DNA from: Bifidobacterium rousetti
GTDB taxonomy: Bacteria; Actinomycetota; Actinomycetes; Actinomycetales; Bifidobacteriaceae
Assembly: GCF_008698235.1 (NCBI RefSeq)
Contig: NZ_PEBH01000002.1
Coordinates: forward strand, 124,001 to 188,000
Reading direction: 5' to 3'
DNA: 64,000 nt
The position numbers were made by a program, and so were the translations under genes. Within the stretch, counting starts at the first letter, position 1; each line of letters starts with the position of its first letter. The notes beneath the pieces were generated by a model, which was not told where the DNA came from, made no database searches, and saw nothing but the letters and a program-made list of their open reading frames with translations. This document shows positions 8,556-16,896 of this stretch, in pieces.

Positions 8556-9809
8556 TCAGATCTTCGGCCGACCTCCCAGATCGGGATGCCCCTTGCCGAT
8601 GTCGCCGTGCGGCTTGAACACGGCGTGATCGTGCTTCTCGCCGTGGCCGTACTGGTCGTGCTGCTCGTGACCGTGCCCGTCGCGTTCGGACTTGGCATCC
8701 CTGGCATCCTTGGCATCCTTGGCCTTGCGCGCCTGCTCCTCGCGGAACGGCACGCCGGTCTCCGGGTCCACCTGGCTTTCGGGATGCGTCTCGTCGTAGC
8801 CCTGCTCGTAGCGGGTGCGTCGCCAGTTGCGGATCGAGGCGTTGGTGCCGCGGTGGTGCACATGGTACTTGCGCGGCGCGCCGCCGAGCGGCAGCTCGTC
8901 GACCTCCTTGGCCACGGCGATCTGGTTGACGTTGGACGGGTCCATGATCGCGATCGGCGCGACCGGCTCCGGCTCGGCGGGCGCAGCCGTGCGCTCCTGC
9001 ATGCGCTCGGGCAACCATTCGGCGAGGCGCGACAGCAGCCAGCAGGCAATGAAGTATATCACCGAGGCCATGACCAGCGTCTGGAGGATGTTGAAGTACA
9101 TCGAGCCGAGTCGGCGCGACTCCTGCAGCAGGTCGGTGTACATGATGATCGATCCCAGCGCGGTGTCCTTCAGGACCACGACCAGCTGGGTGACGGCGGC
9201 GGGCAGCATCGCGTAGACGGCCTGCGGCACCTCGATCGACAGCAGCGACTGCGTCTCGGTCAGGCCCAACGCGAGGGACGCCTCGCGCTGGCCGTTCGGC
9301 AGGTTGCCGACGCCGGAGCGCACCAGCTCGGCGACGACCGAGCCGTTGTACAGGATCAGCGCGATCACGACCGCCCAGTAGGACGGGCTCGGCAGTCCGG
9401 CGAACGCGAACCAACGCCAGAAGAAGATCATGAGCAGCAGCACCGGCACGGCGCGGCAGAACTCGACGATCACGCCGGACACGCCGCGCAGCACCACGTT
9501 CGGCAGCAGTCGGCCGACGCCGAAGACGAGGCCGAACAGCACGGCGCCGATCACGGCGACGACGGTCGCCTCGAGCGTCATCAGCAGGCCCGGCAGGTAG
9601 AAGTCGGTCCACGCCTCCTGGTCGACGGCGGGCTTCCACAGCTCCCAACTCAGCTGGTTCTCACCATCCGGCGGGTTGTGCAGACGCATGAGGATCAGGA
9701 CGACGATGACGGCGAAGACGGCGGCCGCCACCCAGTTGATGACGCGGATGCGACGACGGCCCTTGGGACCGGGCGCGTCGAAGAGGACGGAATTCGAAGT
9801 ATCGGCCAT
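8556..9809 (-). CDS. gluD: Glutamate-type amino-acid ABC transporter permease with long His-rich tail
   Basis: 417 residues from the ATG at 9809, with AGGAGG 8 nt upstream (a GTG at 9818 is less well placed). One N-terminal helix, then a His/Glu/Gln/Arg-type permease domain with the EAA-loop signature in REASLALGLTETQSL. It forms the membrane channel with the adjacent permease. It is unusual in its C-terminus: after the last membrane helix (ending near SRLAEWLPE) comes a ~150-residue hydrophilic tail with the run AKDAKDARDAK and a His-rich part (GHGHEQHDQYGHGEKHDH). Such a tail is not needed for transport. Fourth gene of the operon; its ribosome binding site overlaps the gluC stop. A nested inverted repeat at 8527-8551 may end the transcript. 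Confidence 0.88.
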   Translation of the reverse strand: MADTSNSVLFDAPGPKGRRRIRVINWVAAAVFAVIVVLILMRLHNPPDGENQLSWELWKPAVDQEAWTDFYLPGLLMTLEATVVAVIGAVLFGLVFGVGRLLPNVVLRGVSGVIVEFCRAVPVLLLMIFFWRWFAFAGLPSPSYWAVVIALILYNGSVVAELVRSGVGNLPNGQREASLALGLTETQSLLSIEVPQAVYAMLPAAVTQLVVVLKDTALGSIIMYTDLLQESRRLGSMYFNILQTLVMASVIYFIACWLLSRLAEWLPERMQERTAAPAEPEPVAPIAIMDPSNVNQIAVAKEVDELPLGGAPRKYHVHHRGTNASIRNWRRTRYEQGYDETHPESQVDPETGVPFREEQARKAKDAKDARDAKSERDGHGHEQHDQYGHGEKHDHAVFKPHGDIGKGHPDLGGRPKI

Positions 9810-9814
9810 GTCGG

Positions 9815-10492
9815 TCACCTCCTGACCGCGAGCTTGTTGGACAGGTACGTGGTGAGCATGCCGATCGGGATGATCAGGATCACGTAGCCGAACGCGAAGA
9901 TCAGGAAGATCTGGATGATGACGTCCGGACGGAACTCGATCATCTGGCTCATCAGCGACGACGTCTCGGTGGAGACGGACGCGGCGGCCGCGACGGTCGA
10001 GTTCTTGAGCAGCGCGATCAGCGTGTTGCCGAGCGGCGCGACCGAACCGCGGAACGCCTGCGGCAGGATAATCTCAGTGGCCGACTGCATGAAGCCCAGT
10101 CCCAGCGCACGCGCCGCCTCGGCCTGGCCGAGCGGGACCGTGTTGATGCCGCTTCGCAGCGACTCGCACACGAACGCCGCCGTGTACAGGCTCAGGCCGG
10201 TGACGGCCAGCCAGAAGAAGTTCGTCGCGAACGTGTCGGAGAACGTGAGCTTCAGCTGCGCGTAGGCGCCGAGCACCATGAACACCATGATGATCGTCAG
10301 CGGCAGGTTCTTGAACAGCTCCACATAGGCGCCGGCCACGGCGCGCAGGGAGGAGATCGGCGAGATGCGCATCATCACGAGGATGACGCCGAGCACGGTC
10401 GAGAACAGGGCCGACCACAGGGTCAGCTCGATGTTGACGAGGAACGCGCCGAGCACGTCATACTGGCTGAACAGTTCGAGGAATCCGTCCAT
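9815..10492 (-). CDS. gluC: Glutamate-type amino-acid ABC transporter permease
   Basis: 225 residues, a standard HisMQ-family permease with about five membrane helices. The EAA loop reads GQAEAARALGLGFMQS, the contact site for the ATPase. It pairs with GluD to form the heterodimeric channel. The stop TGA lies inside the AGGAGGTGA that serves gluD, and the start is 3 bp after the gluB stop, so translation is tightly coupled. The gene order ATPase - binding protein - permease - permease equals Corynebacterium gluABCD, which supports glutamate as substrate, though aspartate or glutamine remain possible. Confidence 0.9.
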   Translation of the reverse strand: MDGFLELFSQYDVLGAFLVNIELTLWSALFSTVLGVILVMMRISPISSLRAVAGAYVELFKNLPLTIIMVFMVLGAYAQLKLTFSDTFATNFFWLAVTGLSLYTAAFVCESLRSGINTVPLGQAEAARALGLGFMQSATEIILPQAFRGSVAPLGNTLIALLKNSTVAAAASVSTETSSLMSQMIEFRPDVIIQIFLIFAFGYVILIIPIGMLTTYLSNKLAVRR

Positions 10493-10495
10493 CGT

Positions 10496-11341
10496 CTACT
10501 CCTCCTCCCCTTCGTTCGGCGTCGGCGGGTTGTAGCGCACATCCGGCGTGTACGAGGTGCCCTTGGTGTTGTCCGCGACGGCGCGCTTCCACGAGCCGTC
10601 CTGGATCATGTCGACGATCGCGTTGTTGATCTGCGCGGCGAACTTGGCGTCGCCCTTCTTGATGCCGACGCCGTAGTACTCCTGCGTGAACGGCTTGCCC
10701 ACGACCCTGAGCTTGCCGCGCGAGGCGGATGCGAGGCCGGCGAGGATGATGTCGTCGGTGGTCACGGCGTCGACGATGCCGGAGAACAGGGCGGTCGCGC
10801 ATTCGGCGTAGCCGGGCTGTTCCATGAGCTGCACCTCGGAGGCGAACTTCTCCTTGACGGTGGCGGCGGATGTCGAACCGGTCACCGAGCACAGGCGCTT
10901 GCCGTTCAGGTCCTCCGGGCCGTTGATCGAATGGTCGTCCTTGCGCACCAGCAGGTCCTGTCCGGCGACGAAGTACGGGCCGGCGAAGGAGACGGCCTTC
11001 TTGCGCTCGTCGGTGATCGAGTACGTGGCGAGGATCATGTCGACGTCGCCGTTCTGGAGCATCGCCTCGCGCTGCTTGGACGGGGCCTCCTTCCAGACGA
11101 TCTCGTCCTCGGAGTAGCCGAGCTTCTTGGCGATGTACTTGGCGACGTCCACGTCGAAGCCGACGTACGTGCCGGACTTCTTGAAGCCCAGGCCCGGCTG
11201 GTCGAACTTGATGCCGATGCGGATCTTGCCATCCTCGCTTTCGCCGCACGCGGCCAGGGACAGCGTGCAGGCGAGCGCGGCGACGGCGGCGACCACGCGA
11301 CGCGCCGTCCGTTTCATATGCGTGTTGAATGTGAATGTCAT
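10496..11341 (-). CDS. gluB: Glutamate-type ABC transporter substrate-binding lipoprotein
   Basis: 281 residues from the ATG at 11341, preceded by GGAGAG; an upstream ATG at 11386 lacks support. The N-terminus has basic residues (MKRTARR), a hydrophobic stretch and the lipobox LAAC, so the mature protein is a lipoprotein on the outer face of the membrane. The rest is a periplasmic-binding-protein type 3 domain: GFDVDVAKYIAKKLGY, the ligand-contact-like MILATYSITDERKK and FAGPYFV, typical of glutamate/glutamine binders. It ends with an acidic tail (NEGEEE). It delivers substrate to GluCD. Confidence 0.9.
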   Translation of the reverse strand: MTFTFNTHMKRTARRVVAAVAALACTLSLAACGESEDGKIRIGIKFDQPGLGFKKSGTYVGFDVDVAKYIAKKLGYSEDEIVWKEAPSKQREAMLQNGDVDMILATYSITDERKKAVSFAGPYFVAGQDLLVRKDDHSINGPEDLNGKRLCSVTGSTSAATVKEKFASEVQLMEQPGYAECATALFSGIVDAVTTDDIILAGLASASRGKLRVVGKPFTQEYYGVGIKKGDAKFAAQINNAIVDMIQDGSWKRAVADNTKGTSYTPDVRYNPPTPNEGEEE

Positions 11342-11390
11342 CGTGTCTCTCCTCTCCCCCAATCGGTCCTTATCGGTCAGTGCCAATCGG

Positions 11391-12191
11391 TCAGTGGGTG
11401 AGGATCTTCGACAGGAAGTCCTTGGCGCGTTCGGTCTTCGGATGGTCGAAGAACTCGTCGGGCGTGTTCTCCTCGAGGATCTGGCCGTTGGCCATGAACA
11501 CGATGCGGTCGGCGGCCTTGCGCGCGAAGCCCATCTCGTGGGTGACGCAGATCATCGTCATGCCCTCGTGGGCGAGCTCGACCATGACGTCGAGCACCTC
11601 GTTGACCATCTCGGGGTCGAGCGCGGAGGTCGGCTCGTCGAAGAGCATGACCTTCGGGCGCATGGCGAGGGCGCGGGCGATGGCGACGCGCTGCTGCTGG
11701 CCGCCGGAGAGCTGGGACGGCATCTTGTTCGCCTGGCTGTCGACGCCGACGCGGGCCAGCAGGTCCATCGCGAGCTTCTCGGCCTCCTTCTTGTCCATGT
11801 GACGGACCTTGATGGGGGCGAGCGTGACGTTGTCGAGGATCGTCTTGTTGGCGAACAGGTTGAACGACTGGAACACCATGCCGACCTCGGCCCTCAGGCT
11901 CGCGAGCTCGCGGCCCTCCTGCGGCAGGGCCTTGCCGTCGATGCGGATGTCGCCCGAATCGATGGTCTCGAGGCGGTTGATGGTACGGCACATGGTGGAC
12001 TTGCCGGAGCCGGACGGTCCGACGACGACGAGCACCTCGCCCTTGTTGACGGTGAGGTTGATGTCCCTCAGGACGTGCAGGTCGCCGAAGTGCTTTTCGA
12101 CGTGGGTGAGCTCGACGAGGGGTCGGCCGGTGTCGTTGCCCGGCACGAGAGGCGCCACGGGGCGCGTTGCTTCTTCTTGCGTTTCTGACAT
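11391..12191 (-). CDS. gluA: Glutamate-type ABC transporter ATP-binding protein
   Basis: 266 residues from the ATG at 12191 ([10 protein letters not shown]). Complete ABC ATPase: Walker [11 protein letters not shown]-loop FQSFNLF, signature [15 protein letters not shown], Walker [13 protein letters not shown], and switch His in VTHEMGFA. It powers GluCD-mediated uptake. The ~20-residue N-terminal extension before the ABC fold is a little longer than usual. No ribosome binding site precedes the start; a -10-like TATACT lies 8 nt upstream, so the operon's first gene may be translated from a leaderless mRNA. Confidence 0.92.
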   Translation of the reverse strand: MSETQEEATRPVAPLVPGNDTGRPLVELTHVEKHFGDLHVLRDINLTVNKGEVLVVVGPSGSGKSTMCRTINRLETIDSGDIRIDGKALPQEGRELASLRAEVGMVFQSFNLFANKTILDNVTLAPIKVRHMDKKEAEKLAMDLLARVGVDSQANKMPSQLSGGQQQRVAIARALAMRPKVMLFDEPTSALDPEMVNEVLDVMVELAHEGMTMICVTHEMGFARKAADRIVFMANGQILEENTPDEFFDHPKTERAKDFLSKILTH

Positions 12192-12199
12192 AGTCGGGC

Positions 12200-12205
12200 A
12201 GTATA
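12200..12205 (-). promoter_or_regulatory. -10 element of the gluABCD operon, implying a leaderless mRNA
   Basis: On the minus strand TATACT occupies 12205-12200, with 8 nt between it and the gluA ATG. Transcription would begin at or within a base or two of the A of the ATG. No SD-like sequence is present. The -35 region is poor (TTCCGG at 17-bp spacing). Confidence 0.45.
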
Positions 12206-12353
12206 ACCGCACTGTGTTACCGCCGGAATACCTCCCCCACCCCATCCGTTCACTATGTGAGACCATCGGCGGACGCCGATCGGGGGAAGACGGGGGTGTG
12301 ACCGCTCACATCCCCCTACTCGCCCGGAACTTCGGCCGCGTCGGCCATCGTCA

Positions 12354-12908
12354 TCATGCCGGCCGCGGCCTGCCGAGCGCCGGCACGAACGTGACGCCGG
12401 GGATCTCGGCGAAGATCGACCCGTCGACCACGAGCTTCGACGGGCGGATGCCGGAACCCAGATACAGCTTCGGGATCGACAGGATGTGCTGGTCGACCAG
12501 CAACGGCCATCCTTCCGGCAATCCGATCGGCGACATGCCGCCCGATTCCATGCCGGTGGCCTGAACCGCCGCCTCGATCGGTGCGAAGCTCACCTTCGAC
12601 ACCTCGAGCGTGTGCTTGACCACGCCGTTCAGGTCGGCGCGCGTGTCGGCCGTGACGAACGCGGCGGCGAACTCGGGCGGCGCCTTGCGGGTCTTGTGCG
12701 TGTGCACGACCACCACGTTGCCGGTGATGCCGAACGGGATACCGTACTTCGGGCACCACAGGTCGGTGTCCGACTCCTCATCCGAGTTGATCGTCACCCC
12801 GAGGATCTTGCTCTCCGGCACGCCCGACGCGACCAGCTCGTTCAACTTGTCGAACACGGGCTTGGCGAGCAAGGACCCGTCATGCCAATCCAGAATCTCC
12901 AACGCCAT
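12354..12908 (-). CDS. YbaK/EbsC-type aminoacyl-tRNA editing domain protein
   Basis: 184 residues from the ATG at 12908, which has GGAGGGG just upstream. The pattern fits the free-standing YbaK/ProX editing superfamily: a conserved Lys in GVVKHTLEVSKVSFA, and the glycine-rich stretch GMESGGMSPIGLPEGWPLLVD, matching the G-x-x-x-GG-x-SP(I/F)G motif that lines the active site. Members deacylate mischarged tRNAs such as Cys-tRNA(Pro) or Ala-tRNA(Pro). The N-terminal ~60 residues are divergent. Monocistronic by appearance: gluA lies upstream in the same direction, but the space between them contains the gluA promoter region. The exact tRNA substrate cannot be read from the sequence. Confidence 0.75.
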   Translation of the reverse strand: MALEILDWHDGSLLAKPVFDKLNELVASGVPESKILGVTINSDEESDTDLWCPKYGIPFGITGNVVVVHTHKTRKAPPEFAAAFVTADTRADLNGVVKHTLEVSKVSFAPIEAAVQATGMESGGMSPIGLPEGWPLLVDQHILSIPKLYLGSGIRPSKLVVDGSIFAEIPGVTFVPALGRPRPA

Positions 12909-13079
12909 GTTTCCCCTCCATACGCTCATGATGTTGCGCCCAAGCATAACGGCGACTCCCCTTGGCTCGCCGCCTCCCCTATAGGGATTGCCTATAGCCG
13001 GTTCCCGCGCCGACTCCGTGTCCCACCTGCTCACCCATCACTCACCCCATTACCGCCCCATCCTCCGCCCATTCCCAAT

Positions 13080-13222
13080 CCATCGAGCGGTCTTGCACCC
13101 CATCGAGCGGTGATTTGCCCATGGAGCGGTGAGGCGATTTCGAGAAACCGCGGAATAAAGCCGTTTTCCGTCACCGCTCCATGGGCAAGTCACTACTCCA
13201 TGGGCAAGTCACCGCGCGATGG
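13080..13222. repeat. Intergenic inverted repeat, copy A
   Basis: This lies in the 361-bp gene-free stretch 12909-13269, which otherwise holds only GC-rich spacer and the YbaK leader. Two perfect 18-bp arms, TTGCCCATGGAGCGGTGA (13115-13132) and its complement (13171-13188), enclose 38 nt. Outside them the short units CATCGAGCGGT and CTCCATGGGCAAGTCA are each repeated in tandem. A second, diverged copy lies at 16443-16590 in the same orientation. The structure is REP/BIME-like. I see no open reading frame in it. Confidence 0.8.
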
Positions 13223-13269
13223 ACACCGTAAGGGCGCGATGGAGGCTCCGGGAACCGCAAGCGGCGGCA

Positions 13270-14961
13270 TCATCGGGGCACCACGCAACCCGCCTCCCCG
13301 AGGAACCGTTCGTCATGGGACACGAGGACCAGCGCGCCCGGATACCCGCGCAGCAATCGCGCCAACGCCTCCTTCGACGCCATGTCGAGGTGGTTCGTCG
13401 GCTCGTCCATGACGATCAGCCGCGGACGTTCCGGCAGCGCCAGACACAGCAGCAGCTTGCGCAGCTCACCGGGTGACGGGGATCCGCCGGCCAGCAGCCG
13501 GTCCGGGTCGGCGTTGAGCCGCGCGTATGCGCCGAGCACCCGGGAGCGATCGGAGGGAAGCAGCGACGCAAGGCGCGTCATGGCTCGCTCCGCATCGGCG
13601 TCGGTCGTGTTCTGCGCGATGACCAGTCGAGGTATGTCGCCGGATCGCACGGTCGCATCGGCGAGCATCGCCCGCAGCAACGTCGACTTGCCCGTCCCGT
13701 TCGGGCCGGTTATGGCGATATGGTCGCGCGGGCCGATCGAGATCAACGGGATCGCCAGCCCCTTCGACCCGCGAACGGCGCCATCGACGGCCATGTCAAT
13801 GTCAGGCGGCGATATGCGGATGCGTCCGGCGTCCCATGTCGCCCGGCATATCCCGTCAGGCCCCGTACCCGCAGAAGGGTTCCTCGCGTCCGACCTTCCT
13901 GCGATGCCACCGAGATAGCCGTCCTCGCCATGGACGACACCCGTCCGTCCGAACCGGATCACGCCCGCCTCCAGCCGGATGAGCTCGCGGCGGCGGCTCG
14001 GCTCGATGTCCATCCAGATGTCGCCGTCGTAGCGTTTCGCCGCGACCGCAAGCCCCACCTCGTGCCGGCGCGCGGCCGCGAGCCGTCCGTCGAGCTGCCC
14101 GTAGGCGCGGGTCACGCCGCGGTCGAGTCCAGTCATCTTCGCCAGCTGGCGTCTGTTGCGCGCGTCGCTGTCCTTCGGATCGGCGCGCCGTCCGCCGTCG
14201 CGTTTGGCCGCCTCGACCCGCTGCACCTTGGCGAACCGTTGCGCCCTGACCGCCTCCAGTCGGGCGGTCTCGCGCCGCGCCGCGTCCAACCGCACGGCAT
14301 CGGACTCGCGTTCCTCGTCGATACGCGCCGAAACCTCACCGTACCCGCCCTGATACGTGTCGACGACGGTCACGTTGCGCGAGCCGACGTGCCGACGTGC
14401 GAAGACGACGCACCGCCCGCAGGTGCGGTCGATGAGCTCGGCGTCGTGCGAGACGACGATGCCGACGCCGCGATACCGGCGCATCGCCGAGACGATGCGC
14501 TCCCGTGTCGCGGCATCGACGTGATTGGTCGGCTCGTCGAGGATCAGCACGTCGGGCCGCAACGCCAGCGCGCATGCGATCTGCACGCGCCTGCGCTCGC
14601 CGCCGGACAGCGTGTCGTACCGGTACGGCCAGTCGTCGGCCAGATCGAGATCGTCGCGTATCGCGATCGATTCGGGCGACCAGTCGGCGGCGAACGTCTC
14701 GAGATCGGGCGGCGGCACGGCGACATCCTGCGGACAGTACCCGATGACGAGACGTCCGGGATCAGGGGTGATGGTGCCCCTATTGGGGCGGACGACCCCA
14801 CGTATGATCGCCATCAGCGTCGACTTGCCGATGCCGTTGTCGCCGAGCACCGCGCTCCAGCCGATCGGGAACGACGCGCCGACGCCGTCGAACAGCGGTT
14901 CCGGCGCGTCCGGATACGTGAACGTGATGTCGTTGAGGGTGATGATCGATGGTCGTTGCAT
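13270..14961 (-). CDS. ABC-F family ATPase (ribosome-associated or antibiotic-resistance type)
   Basis: 563 residues with two ABC domains and no membrane segment, the ABC-F layout. The first domain has GDNGIGKST, LSGGERRRVQIACAL and VLILDEPTNHVD; the second has GPNGTGKST, a degenerate signature SPSPGELRK, and LIVMDEPTNHLD. The linker between them (~residues 190-330) is Arg/Glu-rich and helical, as in ABC-F proteins that reach into the ribosomal exit site. Members act as translation factors or protect ribosomes from antibiotics; which applies here is not decidable. It lies between two copies of an intergenic repeat. Start ATG at 14961 has a weak AAGG upstream. Confidence 0.85.
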   Translation of the reverse strand: MQRPSIITLNDITFTYPDAPEPLFDGVGASFPIGWSAVLGDNGIGKSTLMAIIRGVVRPNRGTITPDPGRLVIGYCPQDVAVPPPDLETFAADWSPESIAIRDDLDLADDWPYRYDTLSGGERRRVQIACALALRPDVLILDEPTNHVDAATRERIVSAMRRYRGVGIVVSHDAELIDRTCGRCVVFARRHVGSRNVTVVDTYQGGYGEVSARIDEERESDAVRLDAARRETARLEAVRAQRFAKVQRVEAAKRDGGRRADPKDSDARNRRQLAKMTGLDRGVTRAYGQLDGRLAAARRHEVGLAVAAKRYDGDIWMDIEPSRRRELIRLEAGVIRFGRTGVVHGEDGYLGGIAGRSDARNPSAGTGPDGICRATWDAGRIRISPPDIDMAVDGAVRGSKGLAIPLISIGPRDHIAITGPNGTGKSTLLRAMLADATVRSGDIPRLVIAQNTTDADAERAMTRLASLLPSDRSRVLGAYARLNADPDRLLAGGSPSPGELRKLLLCLALPERPRLIVMDEPTNHLDMASKEALARLLRGYPGALVLVSHDERFLGEAGCVVPR

Positions 14962-15338
14962 AAGTCACGCCTTGTCTGCTCGGGCGTGCCGCTTATGTCG
15001 TAGGTGACGGGCGATGACGGTATGGAACCTGTGGGATCGGCGAGTGCGACCTTGAAATCCACGGATCGTGGGTGGACCATGATCAGGCAAGAACGCGAGG
15101 CCGATGGATGACGCACGGCGGCACGCTTCAACGCGCGCGGCTCCGCTACACTACCGTCATCCCTCACAGACGCAACTTGGGCTGGTTCCTTTCACTTCGG
15201 ATCCTCGTGGCATATGGGAGGGTCCCGCTTACCGACAGGCTCAATCTAAGGGAAACAGCGGACAGCCTCAGCGCGAACATAATGCTTGCCACCCAGACGT
15301 CTCCGATACATGGGTCATCCGGAATCAGGGAGGACCAT
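14962..15338. other. Gene-free divergent spacer between the ABC-F and DUF559 genes
   Basis: 377 bp between divergent genes. The downstream reading frame stays open back to 15072, but the residues encoded there are Arg/Ser-rich and the good ribosome binding site lies at 15329-15335. TACACT in the run GCTACACTACC could be a -10 element. I see no long hairpin and no RNA gene that I can support. Confidence 0.4.
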
Positions 15339-16379
15339 ATGAACCACGGGAAATTCACCTCTCCGCCGGTTTATCCACATTATCGCTTCGGTCATTCGAC
15401 GCATCCGTCCCGGACGATTACCCTGCTCCATATGAACGGTTACAACGCGGTACCGCAGAACGGCGAGGTGCGTGACTACGTACGCAACGGACTCGAAGCG
15501 CAGGCGACGGCCAAACTCGCGCAATGCTGGGAGATCATGTCCCGTTTCCGCACCGACAGGAAGGTCTGGTTCTCATTGCATACCGCGCTCGAGCTGTGCA
15601 GGATCGAAAGGCCGAGATACAGCACCCTGCCGAACAGCAGCTTCTACGTCACCGTCAGAAGCGGCAACCAACGCTCCACATTCCCGGACGTCTCGTTCCA
15701 CATATGGAATCAGCCGTTCAAGGTGCTTACGTTCCCCAACGGGGTGTCCTGCATGCATCCCATCGACGTGTGGATACAGTTCGCGCAGTACCTGAACGTC
15801 GACGAGCTGATCGTACTGCTCGAGGCGATCATCAGACGAGGCCGATATCCGATCGACGCCTTCGCCAATCGATTGACTGCTTTCCATAGAATCGTGGGAC
15901 GCCAACGGTGTGAGGCGGCGCTTCGCATCGCCCAGTCGTCGGATTCGGTGCAGGAGACGCGCGCACGACTCGCACTGCTTCGGTTCGGTCTGTCCGCGCC
16001 GACCATCCTGCATGTCATCATCGATCCGAGCAACAGCGCGCGATATACGGTCGACATGGCGTATCCGCGGGGTAAGGTCGCCATCGAATACGACGGTGAC
16101 CATCATCGCCGGTTCCGCGCCCAGTATGTGCGGGACCAGCAGAAGCGCCGGCGTCTGCGTCAGATGGGATGGACCGTCATCGAGGTGTTCGCCGATGATC
16201 TGATGACCGACACGGCTCAACGTGATTTCGCGCAGCAGGTCGCCGACGCCTTGAAAACGCCGTTGCCGGGAAGACCGCAACTCGTGTATCGGTCACTTGC
16301 CGATCCGAAACTCGCCATACACGCACGCAAGGGCGAATATGCGAGGATGCAGGCGCGGGAAAACGCACGCAGGAGGTGA
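15339..16379 (+). CDS. DUF559-type endonuclease-fold protein of unknown role
   Basis: 346 residues from the ATG at 15339, with AGGGAGGA four nt upstream. The C-terminal part has the restriction-endonuclease-like DUF559 pattern: YTVDMAYPRGKVAIEYDGDHH, an acidic core E-Y-D-G-D-H-H, then RDQQKRRRLRQMGWTVIEVF, ending in a helix. This is the vsr/PD-(D/E)XK fold often seen in actinobacterial proteins with an N-terminal helix-turn-helix-like half, as I remember them. The N-terminal half (residues 1-220) is less clear. Role may be DNA repair or defence; none is proven. It stands alone, flanked downstream by repeat copy B. Confidence 0.65.
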   Translation: MNHGKFTSPPVYPHYRFGHSTHPSRTITLLHMNGYNAVPQNGEVRDYVRNGLEAQATAKLAQCWEIMSRFRTDRKVWFSLHTALELCRIERPRYSTLPNSSFYVTVRSGNQRSTFPDVSFHIWNQPFKVLTFPNGVSCMHPIDVWIQFAQYLNVDELIVLLEAIIRRGRYPIDAFANRLTAFHRIVGRQRCEAALRIAQSSDSVQETRARLALLRFGLSAPTILHVIIDPSNSARYTVDMAYPRGKVAIEYDGDHHRRFRAQYVRDQQKRRRLRQMGWTVIEVFADDLMTDTAQRDFAQQVADALKTPLPGRPQLVYRSLADPKLAIHARKGEYARMQARENARRR

Positions 16380-16442
16380 TGGCATGTCGCCCCGTCCATG
16401 CATCCGCCCATGCACACCCGGCAATCACAAAGCGTGATGTAT

Positions 16443-16590
16443 CCATCGCGCGGTCTCGCTCTCCATGGCGCGGTGATTTGCCCATGAAGAGGTGAGGCGA
16501 TTTTGAGAAACCGCGGAAAATAGCCGTTTCCTGTCACCGCTCCATGGGAAAGTCACTACTTCATGGGACAGTCACCGCGTCATGTATGGG
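16443..16590. repeat. Intergenic inverted repeat, copy B
   Basis: A diverged copy of the 13080-13222 element in the same orientation. Its arms, 16478-16495 (TTGCCCATGAAGAGGTGA) and 16534-16551, pair imperfectly, so changes have accumulated here while copy A stayed perfect. The central AGAAACCGCGGAA and the tandem CATGGG-AAGTCA units are shared. It lies within the 517-bp gene-free stretch 16380-16896. Confidence 0.78.
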
Positions 16591-16609
16591 CTACAGGCGC
16601 GATGGGCAG

Positions 16610-16812
16610 CATAGGAACGGACACTGAGGGAGGTATCGGAAGGAGCTGGGATATTGAGTGAGGAAACAGAGGGATGCAAGAGGAAACAGAGGGGCGTAAG
16701 AGGAACGCAAGGGATGCAGATGTAACAGGAACGCAAGGGGCAAAGGGACGCAGGGAACACAAGCAAGCACAAGGGGAAACGGGAACAAGGGGGCGCAGGA
16801 GGCCGAAATACG
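16610..16812. other. Purine-rich tract downstream of repeat B
   Basis: About 200 bp in which the plus strand is strongly biased to G and A, with loosely repeated units such as GAGGAAACAGAGGG, AGGAACGCAAGG and GGGAACAAGGGG. No convincing reading frame or RNA fold is apparent on either strand. It forms the rest of the spacer before the aspS terminator. It could be slipped-repeat DNA or able to form a triplex; function is unknown. Confidence 0.55.
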
Positions 16813-16852
16813 AAAAAGGTGAGGTCACGCACTATGGCGTGGCCTCACCTTT
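16813..16852 (-). terminator. Rho-independent terminator of aspS
   Basis: Arms 16815-16830 and 16837-16852 (AAAGGTGAGGTCACGC on the plus strand) pair with one mismatch around a 6-nt loop. On the minus strand the stem is followed by a U-rich stretch (CTTTTTCG). It lies 45 bp beyond the aspS stop. Confidence 0.75.
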
Positions 16853-16896
16853 CAGCACTTAATGATGCACCAAGATCCTAGATCTCAGTGAAACGA

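Noticed and set aside
15072..15338. N-terminal extension of the DUF559 gene to 15072
   Set aside because: The frame is open, but the AGGGAGGA ribosome binding site before 15339 and the composition of the extension favour the shorter start.
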